DNA from: DTU018 sp003444615
GTDB taxonomy: Bacteria > Bacillota > Syntrophomonadia > Syntrophomonadales > Syntrophomonadaceae
Direction of reading: 5' to 3'
Assembly: GCA_049656905.1 (NCBI GenBank)
Contig: JBASMO010000255.1
Coordinates: 1-8,941, forward strand
DNA: 8,941 nucleotides
The translations under genes and the position numbers were made by a program. The first letter of the stretch is position 1, and each line of letters begins with the position of its first letter. Under the pieces are notes generated by a model. That model saw only the letters and a list, made by a program, of their open reading frames with translations, did not search any database and had not been told where the DNA came from. This document shows, in pieces, positions 1 through 6,206 of the stretch.

Positions 1-126
1 AGCAGGGACTGCTGAAACTGGCATAATCGAACGCGCATGAATGACGAGCATCGGAAAGCCGTATGAAGGAAAACTTCACGTACGGTTTGATGAGGAGGGG
101 CTGGTATCCCCAGCCCTTCACTCTAC
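1..126 (+). mobile_element. 3' end of a group II intron (domains V and VI)
   Basis: Only the tail of the element is in the window. Domain V is recognisable: AAGCCGT at 56-62 pairs with ACGGTTT at 82-88, the AGC catalytic triad is at 57-59, and the upper helix 64-68/74-78 is capped by a GAAAA loop (69-73). The usual two-base CG bulge is at 79-80. The loop has five bases rather than the common GAAA tetraloop arrangement. Domain VI follows as a GC-rich hairpin (98-104 with 110-116). The likely branch-point A is at 120, seven bases from the predicted 3' splice site after CTCTAC at 126. The reverse transcriptase gene, if present, lies upstream; no end of it can be assigned confidently in positions 1-50. 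The intron points in the same direction as the cas operon and ends 233 bases before it. Its class is not resolved. Confidence 0.8.
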
Positions 127-180
127 CTCAATATTCTCCCTAGAAACTACCTATCAAGCTTTTTTGGATTTTTACAGGTT

Positions 181-198
181 GTGACACGTATATGTCAC
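181..198. promoter_or_regulatory. Imperfect palindrome, possible operator or RNA hairpin
   Basis: GTGACA at 181-186 is the exact inverted complement of TGTCAC at 193-198, around the six-base centre CGTATA. It lies directly upstream of the possible extended -10 element at 206-214, where a repressor would block the -35 region. It also overlaps the repeat-like sequence at 177-221, where it would take the place of the repeat hairpin. It does not match the CRP spacing (TGTGA-N6-TCACA). The binding protein, if any, is unknown. Confidence 0.35.
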
Positions 199-205
199 TT
201 GCTTG

Positions 206-214
206 TGGTATAGA
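206..214 (+). promoter_or_regulatory. Possible extended -10 promoter for the cas operon
   Basis: TGG followed by TATAGA forms a TGn-extended -10 element, with 4 of 6 bases matching TATAAT. There is no convincing -35 hexamer at 17-18 bases; extended -10 promoters can do without one. It would start transcription near 221 and give a leader of about 140 bases before cas8b. This is the best candidate I see between the intron and the operon, but it is weak, and transcription from the intron or further upstream is not excluded. Confidence 0.25.
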
Positions 215-303
215 TTGAAATATGGCAGGAAAAACATGGAAGGTGAAAGGGAAAACAAAAAGCAAGTGGAATATTGGAAATAAATATATGCTATAGGAGA
301 CAA

Positions 304-334
304 TTGGGAGCATGGCAATGATTGTTATTCCCAA
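304..334 (+). promoter_or_regulatory. Hairpin in the cas8b 5' leader
   Basis: TTGGGA at 304-309 pairs with TCCCAA at 329-334, with a possible extra G-T pair inside and a loop of about 19 bases. The 3' arm ends 8 bases before the AAAGGAGGTG ribosome binding site at 343-352. There is no T run after it, so it is not an intrinsic terminator. A role in translation or mRNA stability is possible but unsupported. Confidence 0.25.
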
Positions 335-359
335 ATCAAATCAAAGGAGGTGAAAATAG

Positions 360-1817
360 ATGGGTTTTTTACAAGCCATGCGGCAGATGGGACAAAGTGA
401 AGATAAGCAGGGATTGGAGCCTTACCTGGTAAGACCTATGAACCAAGACGGCAAGGAAATCCGGGTCTGGTTAAAAGTAAATGGGGATTGGCAACAGGAT
501 ACTTTGGATATTATCGGAGTTACTCGTTTGGATATAGCCAGCTACAACGCTAGCACGGCGCCTCTCAAAAAATATATGTACAAAAAACCCCCCTCTCAGA
601 CCACATCTTCCTTTTCACCCATACATCTGGCAGGCAAGTTTAAAAATGACGCGGAAAAGAACCGGGAACTATTCTGTCCGCCGGACTGGGAGCAGAACAA
701 AGACACCCATTTTGCCAAAATAAAGAATCGTATCTTAGATGCATATGAAAGAGAAGTGGTATTTACCTCTGGGTCAGTAGACCGCATTTTTCAGGGAATG
801 CAGGAAAAATTTGATATGATTTTGCCCGATTTAGACAATAAACAGTCTTATATGGTGGTATTTGTTATTGATGACAATGGCAAGCCTATTTACCCAGGTG
901 AGGTACATGCTTTTGAAAAATTCTTTGTCCACAAGCTGGAACAGAGCCTAGTTGGTGGAAAAAGTGCTCCTAAAAAGAAAAAGAGTGCGAAAGAAGTTGA
1001 TTTCCAACACAGTTGCAGTATATGCGGGGAAAGGATGTCCAGCGGTATAACTCTGGATCAAGTATTTAAATTCGCTACTTTCGATAAGGTATCCATTTTG
1101 GCTGGTTTAGACAAGCAAGAGATTCCTTACAGTTTTGCAGTCTGTAGAACGTGTTTTGAGCAAATATCCTCTGGGCGGGAAAAAACAGACCGCTTACTGA
1201 TTAGACGAGGTGTATTGAATGACATTCTGGTTTGGGCGATACCAGAGGCTATAGGTAACGAGGCCTCAGGGATATTCCAAAACTTTCTGCACTCCTGGGA
1301 GGAAAAGCTGGATAAAAGTGACGTAGCCGGTTTGGAAGGGAATATCGAAAACAAGTACTTTTCTCGCTTGGCTCGTACTGGACAAGGATTAGTATTTCAT
1401 TTTGTTTTTTGGCAACAGAATAATGCTCAGGAAATAGTGCACTTGATGATAGAGGATGTGCCTCCGGAGAGGCTAGCTCGCCTAGAATCTATCTGGCAGC
1501 AGGTGAACCGGGAATATGCTGGATGGACTAAAGATACTGATCTAGATGCGGCTTTACGCAGCTTGCACGCTACCCTGAATGCCTTTGCCGGAAAAAGCAG
1601 TTCAGATAAACTAGTTTTCCGAGATTTTGCCTTAAAGGTTATCGGCAGCATGTTGCAAGGAGAAACCTTACCAGTGGAAATGTTCAAGAGGTTAATTGTC
1701 CCGCGGTTGCCGCGTTTGCTCTACGAAGGCAATACCCGGGAGGCTAATTTATCCATGCGTTTTGCAGAATTATGGGTGGAATACATGTGCCGTTTGAATC
1801 AGGAGGTGAATAAATGA
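360..1817 (+). CDS. cas8b: Cas8b, large subunit of type I-B Cascade (Csh1/TM1802-like), lacking the small-subunit domain
   Basis: Cas8b is the large Cascade subunit; in this family it recognises the PAM and holds the crRNA 5' end region with Cas5. The 485-residue protein has a two-part zinc finger typical of TM1802/Csh1 proteins: CSIC at 219-222 and CRTC at 262-265. A lysine-rich linker (about 205-212) precedes it. The start is set by AAAGGAGGTG at 343-352, 7 bases before the ATG. At 485 residues it is shorter than most TM1802 proteins (about 560-690), and the missing C-terminal part is encoded by the next gene, which overlaps it by ATGA. It opens the operon, followed by cas7 and cas5 as in canonical I-B loci. 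The assignment rests on the zinc finger, position and neighbours more than on sequence I can align. Confidence 0.85.
   Translation: MGFLQAMRQMGQSEDKQGLEPYLVRPMNQDGKEIRVWLKVNGDWQQDTLDIIGVTRLDIASYNASTAPLKKYMYKKPPSQTTSSFSPIHLAGKFKNDAEKNRELFCPPDWEQNKDTHFAKIKNRILDAYEREVVFTSGSVDRIFQGMQEKFDMILPDLDNKQSYMVVFVIDDNGKPIYPGEVHAFEKFFVHKLEQSLVGGKSAPKKKKSAKEVDFQHSCSICGERMSSGITLDQVFKFATFDKVSILAGLDKQEIPYSFAVCRTCFEQISSGREKTDRLLIRRGVLNDILVWAIPEAIGNEASGIFQNFLHSWEEKLDKSDVAGLEGNIENKYFSRLARTGQGLVFHFVFWQQNNAQEIVHLMIEDVPPERLARLESIWQQVNREYAGWTKDTDLDAALRSLHATLNAFAGKSSSDKLVFRDFALKVIGSMLQGETLPVEMFKRLIVPRLPRLLYEGNTREANLSMRFAELWVEYMCRLNQEVNK
1801..1808 (+). promoter_or_regulatory. Strong ribosome binding site for the separate small-subunit gene
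   Basis: AGGAGGTG lies within the last codons of cas8b, 5 bases before the ATG at 1814. An in-frame TAA at 1811-1813 sits directly before that ATG, so the downstream frame cannot be extended upstream. Together these fix the start and argue for true separate translation rather than a frameshifted cas8b. Confidence 0.85.
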
Positions 1818-2248
1818 ATCTAGATTTTTTCGCTAAGTTTCATGATCCTTACATGCAATCTCCGGCCGGACAAGGGGCATTTTTGGCTGGAGTATTACTG
1901 GGTTATATGGCCTACCGGCAGGCAGGCCAAGATGGGGATATAAGCCAAAGCCCGCTTTTTAAGCAAATTCAGTTTGGGCGAATGGATATAGTGAGCCTAA
2001 AACGGTTACTCAGCCGGGTTCCAACGCTGCTGGCGGCCTACCGTGAAGATATGAAATACACCGGTTTAATGTCCCAGCTAAGTGCGACGGCTACTGAATT
2101 GATACTGCAATCTGGTGAAGAAGAATTAGGAGTAAACGGCAACTTTGCCCTGGCAGCAGGCTTTCTAAATGCCCGTTCATATTTCTGGGATATATTTCAG
2201 GTGAGTCAGAAGGATTCACAATCGGAAGAAGGAAAGGAGGAGGCATAA
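1814..2248 (+). CDS. cas11: Stand-alone Cas11-like small subunit, equivalent to the C-terminus of Cas8b
   Basis: The 144-residue protein resembles the C-terminal helical domain of TM1802-type Cas8b. It has a start segment with GAFLAGVLLGYMAYRQ (21-36), a middle LFK-x-I-x-F-x-x-MDI (48-59) region and a closing FALAAGFLNARSYF (111-124) helix. In type I-B systems this domain is usually also made as a separate Cas11 protein by internal translation inside cas8b; several copies line the crRNA-target duplex along the Cas7 backbone. Here it has its own gene, overlapping cas8b by four bases (ATGA), with its own strong ribosome binding site. Together the two proteins total 629 residues, the usual length of a fused Cas8b. 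The tail (about 131-144) is acidic and probably disordered. The family link is from memory of the TM1802 C-terminal pattern, so it needs a profile search. Confidence 0.75.
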   Translation: MNLDFFAKFHDPYMQSPAGQGAFLAGVLLGYMAYRQAGQDGDISQSPLFKQIQFGRMDIVSLKRLLSRVPTLLAAYREDMKYTGLMSQLSATATELILQSGEEELGVNGNFALAAGFLNARSYFWDIFQVSQKDSQSEEGKEEA

Positions 2249-2249
2249 T

Positions 2250-3155
2250 ATGGCCTTTAATCAAAGAAAGGAGTATTTGTTTTTATATACGGTCAAGGAT
2301 GCCAATCCCAATGGTGATCCTTTGAATGAGAACCATCCTCGTTACGATGGAGATACTGCTCAAGCTATGGCCTCTGATGTACGCATCAAGAGAACTATCC
2401 GGGACGAATGGGTACGAGAAGGAGAGATAGTCTTTGTTGACGGTAAACCCAAATCCCTAAGGACTAGGTTTGAGGAACTCAAGCAAGAAACCGGTAAAAC
2501 TGATGCTCGGGAAATAATGCAAGAATGCCTGGATGTCAGATTGTTTGGAGTCACCTTTGCCTTAGGGAAAGAAGCCTTTGCCTGGACCGGTCCGGTTCAG
2601 TTCAAGTGGGGCAGGTCGTTACACAGTGCCAGCTTTGAGTTTATACAAGGAACTGCCGCCTTTGCCACGGAGCGTGGGGGAGCAGACAGTCAGCAGCGCT
2701 CTTTCCGCAATGAATACCTGGTACCTTTTGCCCTGATGGGAGTATACGGTATAGCCAATCAAAACGCCAGTGAGGAAACTGGTGCCAGTGAAGCTGACCT
2801 GCAAAAATTGGTAGAAGGCTTATGGCAGGGAACGGACAATCTGATTACCCGCAGCAAAAACGAACATAAAGCCCGTCTGCTAATGGAAATCACTTACAAA
2901 GAAGGCTTTAACGGTAAAATTGGGGCTCTGGATGACCAAGTAACCCTGCTGGACAGGGAAGGCAAAGAAATGGACAGTCAAAGGCAAAAAGCCCTGCGTG
3001 GCTTGGATGAGGTAAGCCTGGATATAGGGGGCCTGCTGAAAGCCATTAACGCCAAACGGGATCAAGTAGCTTCCGTAAGGGTTATAACCGATGGTGAAAT
3101 TAAGATTATACAGGAAGAAGAGCTAAAAGGAATAGGCCAAATTGAAGTGAGGTGA
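2250..3155 (+). CDS. cas7: Cas7b (Csh2), backbone subunit of type I-B Cascade
   Basis: Cas7 is the RAMP protein that polymerises along the crRNA spacer to form the Cascade filament. The 301-residue protein has clear Csh2 marks: an N-terminal DANPNGDP (17-24), a YDGD region followed by SDVRIKRTIRD (42-52), and a late-middle FNGKIGALDDQ stretch. Length is normal for Csh2 (about 280-310). The ATG follows the small-subunit stop by one base and has AAAGGAGGAGG at 2233-2243, the strongest binding site in the operon, as expected for the most abundant Cascade subunit. Its 3' end overlaps the cas5 reading frame. Nothing appears broken. Confidence 0.95.
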   Translation: MAFNQRKEYLFLYTVKDANPNGDPLNENHPRYDGDTAQAMASDVRIKRTIRDEWVREGEIVFVDGKPKSLRTRFEELKQETGKTDAREIMQECLDVRLFGVTFALGKEAFAWTGPVQFKWGRSLHSASFEFIQGTAAFATERGGADSQQRSFRNEYLVPFALMGVYGIANQNASEETGASEADLQKLVEGLWQGTDNLITRSKNEHKARLLMEITYKEGFNGKIGALDDQVTLLDREGKEMDSQRQKALRGLDEVSLDIGGLLKAINAKRDQVASVRVITDGEIKIIQEEELKGIGQIEVR

Positions 3156-3886
3156 TGGGGGTGGCTCTAGTTTTCGATATTGAAGGAGATATGGCACTTT
3201 TTCGCAAGCCCTACACTACTACCTCTATGGTGTCATACCCTTTTCCACCTCCTACTGCCGTAGCTGGCATGATAGCGGCTATAATCGGCATCAATCATGA
3301 AGCCAGTCAGAATGCTAAGAATGCCCGCTACTGGGATAAAATGACCGGAGTCCAAATAGGCATAGCCCTGCAAAGCCCTTTACGCTGGATTAATACAGCA
3401 GTCAACTTAATGAAGCTTAAAACTCTTAATGAAAAAATGACTGAACATATACAGGTAAAACACCAGTTGGTCAAAAACCCTCGTTACAGAATTTATGTTC
3501 AGGGAGGAGAAATATACTCCCAGCTAAAACATCGGCTGGAGCGGGATGAGTTTATCTACACTCCTTGCCTGGGAGCAGCCTATGCCCTGGCGAGTATAAC
3601 ATACTTGGGAGAGTATGCCCCTATTGCTGCCGAGCCGGAAGCGGGTTTCGATACCATTATACCGGCATATGAAGGGGTGGAACTGGATATCGTGCGTTCG
3701 GGGGCGGTGTTCAGTGAACAGGTCCCAGTGCAGATGACAACTTCCCGGCGCCTCAGTCAGACTATACAAGTTTACTATGCTCCGCCCAATAAATCGGAGA
3801 AACATGTTTTATACGTCCGTAATCAAGGTATACTGCAGAGCAGCATGGTAAACGGGGAAAAGGTGGCCTGGTTCAATGCCTGGTAA
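3152..3886 (+). CDS. cas5: Cas5b, crRNA 5'-handle binding subunit of Cascade
   Basis: Cas5 caps the Cascade backbone and binds the 5' handle of the crRNA. The N-terminus is typical of the I-B (Cas5h) branch: ALVFDIEGD, then FRKPYTTTS (17-25) and YPFPPPTAVAGMIAAIIG (29-46), the RAMP core with its proline- and glycine-rich turn. Length (about 241-244 residues) is normal. The start is uncertain: GTG at 3152 gives a GTGA overlap with cas7, ATG at 3155 overlaps by one base, and GTG at 3161 has the best-placed binding site (GAGGTG at 3149-3154) and would begin VALVFDIEGD, close to other family members. The last 11 bases overlap cas3. Confidence 0.93.
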   Translation: MMGVALVFDIEGDMALFRKPYTTTSMVSYPFPPPTAVAGMIAAIIGINHEASQNAKNARYWDKMTGVQIGIALQSPLRWINTAVNLMKLKTLNEKMTEHIQVKHQLVKNPRYRIYVQGGEIYSQLKHRLERDEFIYTPCLGAAYALASITYLGEYAPIAAEPEAGFDTIIPAYEGVELDIVRSGAVFSEQVPVQMTTSRRLSQTIQVYYAPPNKSEKHVLYVRNQGILQSSMVNGEKVAWFNAW

Positions 3887-6206
3887 AGCTTGCAGTCATC
3901 CTGGCAAACCGCTGGAAAACCATCTTATAAATACCCGTGACATAGCTTTATCTATGGCCGAACATTATGGGCTTAGCCTGGGTGAAAAAGAGCAGTATTC
4001 CATATTAATGCACGATATAGGCAAGGCACATCCTGCTTTTCAAAAGCGGTTGTGCCGTGCCTGTCACCAGGCCGGTACTTGCCCAGACGCCAATCATCAA
4101 CCAACAGATAATGCTTACAATGGCCATGCCGCTCCCTCTGCCAGTCTGGTAATGGCTGAAACCAGCAACTTTGTTCTGGCGGAAGCAGTACGCAGGCATC
4201 ATGGAGCCTTACAAGACCTGGATGAGATAAAAAGACATTGGGTTAGCAGGGAGTATACAGAACGCATAGAGGAATTAGAAGCCCTCTACCCCTGGTCAGG
4301 TATGCTCAGCCTAGGAATATGGGACTATATGCCTGCAGATTTTACTGAGGGCTTTCCCGAGCAGGATAGCTGGGAAGACATGTGCTTTGACCAGCTAGAA
4401 ATCTTGCTGCCTGTGAAGGACCACCGTTCTATGAGCCAATTATGGCTGGATCTGCGTAAGCTGTATTCGCTGTTAGTTGCCGCTGATCGCTGGGATGCCA
4501 CGGTATCAAATGACTGGCAGCCGCAGAAATGGCACTACGACCCGCAGAAATTTATTGACTTTATAAACCAGAAATATGACCAGGCTCAGCAACACGGCAT
4601 TGGTGAGTTAGCCTTGTGGCGCAGCCAATTATATGAAAAGGTTATCCGCCATGCCGAACAGGTTATGCAGCAACCAGGCCTGTACACCTTAAGTCTACCT
4701 ACGGGTGCCGGCAAAACACTTATTGGTTTAGCCATAGCATCCCTGGCAGCTCAACGGTTTAAGGCCACAGGAATAATATATGTCCTGCCATTTATAAGCC
4801 TGGTTGACCAAAATGCCGGGGTAGCAAAACAGTTATTTGAGCAGGTTCAGGAAGACCACTATCTAGCCTATGTGGAAGAAGAACATGAAGATTACGGGGA
4901 CCAAAAATGGGGCCAGTTTTTAGCATTTTTCCGCTACTGGGATATGCCAATTGTGGTTACTACTTTGTCAAAGTTTTGGGAGACAGTATACTCACCCCAG
5001 GCCAATGATGCCATGAGTTTTCACCGCTTAAGCCGGGCGGTAGTAGTATTAGATGAGCCTCAGACTATTCCAGCTGAATATTGGTATGGTTTCGGTAAGA
5101 CCTTAGAACTGCTCAGCCAACAATGGCACACTACCTTTATACTAATGACCGCCACTCAACCAGCTATTGTGCAGGGGACTGAATTGGCACCGGAAAAGGT
5201 TCTTTTCCCGAAAAACCGTCACCAAATAATATGGAAGGAAAACCCTCTGCTAGTCAGTGAATTACCTGATTTCTTAGATGAACGGGGCTGGAGAGTAAGG
5301 GATACCTTGGTAATTGTAAATACCCGCGAAGCAGCTCTGCGCACTTATTTAGCTGCTCGAGACAGGGGCCTACCCGCCTTTTTGTTATCCCGCTGGCTTA
5401 CTCCCCATGATCGCCAAAATATTCTCCAAAAGCTTATTGATATGGAAGGTAAAGAGCAGCGATGTCTAATAGCCACCCAGGTGGTGGAGGCAGGGGTTGA
5501 TCGGGACTTTGACCTGGTCTTCCGGGATTTAGCGCCTTTTGACAGTATTGTACAAGCCGCTGGCAGGTGCAATCGCCATGCCAAACGGGACAAACCAGGC
5601 GAGCTGTGGGTGGTAGAGCTGAAAGATGATAATAATGATAGAATTCGTTCTTTAGCTTCCTACGTATATGACAAAACTCTGTTAAATCAGACCCGAACCC
5701 TCCTACAAGAATATGGGACTTTATCAGAGGACCAGATCACAGATGCGGTAGCAGGGTATTATCGCCGTTTAAGCACAGCAGTTGTTCCCGATGACATCTG
5801 GACGGATATTGTTCGAGGGCATTGGGGTGCCGTTCATCCCTTATATCCGGAGCAGGTACCCGAAGCTGCACTGCTTATAGATGAAGATGGGAGCATAGCT
5901 CAGCTGTTAGATGAACTCCAATCACTTCCGCTAGGGATAGAGAGCCTGGCTAGAAGACGTTCTATCAATCGCCGCCTTGGTCAACATGCTGTAAACGTAC
6001 GGCAAGATTTTTTGGAGGAATGGGAAAACCGTCTGGGCGGTTTTATGATAGGGGATAGCGAGGAAGTGTTAAGCAAAACTGCTTCCTCCTGGTGGATATT
6101 GCATCCCCAAGGGATTGGAAAAGTCTATTCTCCAGATGCTGGTTTTATTCCTTTCAAATATAGCGAGCAATACGCTTCGCTAGCCCAAAAAGGAGTTAAT
6201 CCATGA
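3876..6206 (+). CDS. cas3: Cas3, HD nuclease and superfamily 2 helicase
   Basis: Cas3 is recruited by target-bound Cascade, then unwinds and degrades the DNA. The 776-residue protein has both domains. The HD nuclease shows H8 and H16, the HD pair H46-D47 (LMHDIGK), GH at 83-84 and RRHHG (106-110). A small cysteine group (C60, C63, C69) sits in this domain. The helicase shows Walker A PTGAGKT (275-281), VLPFISLVDQN (303-313), Walker B DEPQ (393-396), TATQP (425-429), VIVNT (479-483), ATQVVEAGVD (533-542) and QAAGRCNRH (560-568). All catalytic motifs are present, so interference should be functional. The ATG lies inside the end of cas5 (11-base overlap) without a strong binding site, suggesting translational coupling. 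The stop overlaps the next gene by ATGA. Confidence 0.97.
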   Translation: MPGKACSHPGKPLENHLINTRDIALSMAEHYGLSLGEKEQYSILMHDIGKAHPAFQKRLCRACHQAGTCPDANHQPTDNAYNGHAAPSASLVMAETSNFVLAEAVRRHHGALQDLDEIKRHWVSREYTERIEELEALYPWSGMLSLGIWDYMPADFTEGFPEQDSWEDMCFDQLEILLPVKDHRSMSQLWLDLRKLYSLLVAADRWDATVSNDWQPQKWHYDPQKFIDFINQKYDQAQQHGIGELALWRSQLYEKVIRHAEQVMQQPGLYTLSLPTGAGKTLIGLAIASLAAQRFKATGIIYVLPFISLVDQNAGVAKQLFEQVQEDHYLAYVEEEHEDYGDQKWGQFLAFFRYWDMPIVVTTLSKFWETVYSPQANDAMSFHRLSRAVVVLDEPQTIPAEYWYGFGKTLELLSQQWHTTFILMTATQPAIVQGTELAPEKVLFPKNRHQIIWKENPLLVSELPDFLDERGWRVRDTLVIVNTREAALRTYLAARDRGLPAFLLSRWLTPHDRQNILQKLIDMEGKEQRCLIATQVVEAGVDRDFDLVFRDLAPFDSIVQAAGRCNRHAKRDKPGELWVVELKDDNNDRIRSLASYVYDKTLLNQTRTLLQEYGTLSEDQITDAVAGYYRRLSTAVVPDDIWTDIVRGHWGAVHPLYPEQVPEAALLIDEDGSIAQLLDELQSLPLGIESLARRRSINRRLGQHAVNVRQDFLEEWENRLGGFMIGDSEEVLSKTASSWWILHPQGIGKVYSPDAGFIPFKYSEQYASLAQKGVNP

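Larger units (their letters stand above)
177..221 (+). repeat. Possible degenerate CRISPR repeat upstream of the cas operon
   Basis: Two parts of the array repeat seem to recur here in the right order and orientation. GGTTGTGACACG (177-188) matches the repeat start GTTTGTGACCCG at 10 of 12 bases, and 14 of 20 over 177-196. TATAG plus ATTGAAAT (209-221) matches the repeat's TATAG(CGG)ATTGAAAC except for a missing CGG and the last base. About 15 extra bases lie between the halves. Alternatively GCTTGTG plus TATAGATTGAAAT (201-221) is a second shortened copy that lacks most of the hairpin stem. Each partial match could arise by chance in 230 bases; their order, spacing and place next to a type I-B cas operon make the group suggestive. 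Known analogues are the divergent repeats of CreA/CreR RNAs. No clear second repeat was found downstream. Confidence 0.3.

Noticed and set aside
181..198. CRP/FNR-type site
   Set aside because: The half sites TGTGA and TCAC are separated by 10 bases rather than the six of the CRP consensus, and the FNR motif TTGAT-N4-ATCAA is absent.
270..310. Second degenerate CRISPR repeat closing a mini-array
   Set aside because: GCTATAG followed by ATTGGGAG (290-310) slightly resembles the repeat's 3' half, but no 5' half is present and the gaps needed are too many to claim it.
140..334. Open frame of 64 codons on the - strand in the gap before the operon
   Set aside because: It is made mostly of hydrophobic residues from reversed A/G-rich DNA, has no ribosome binding site that I can see and resembles nothing known.
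1801..1820. Cas8b and the small-subunit gene as one gene broken by a frameshift
   Set aside because: A TAA at 1811-1813 lies directly before the ATG in the downstream frame, and a well-placed AGGAGGTG precedes it. A single base shift would not restore one continuous gene without also passing that stop.
3524..3805. Open frame of 93 codons on the - strand inside cas5
   Set aside because: It is fully covered by the well-supported cas5 gene and shows no recognisable family features. The same holds for the other antisense frames inside cas8b, cas7, cas3 and cas6.
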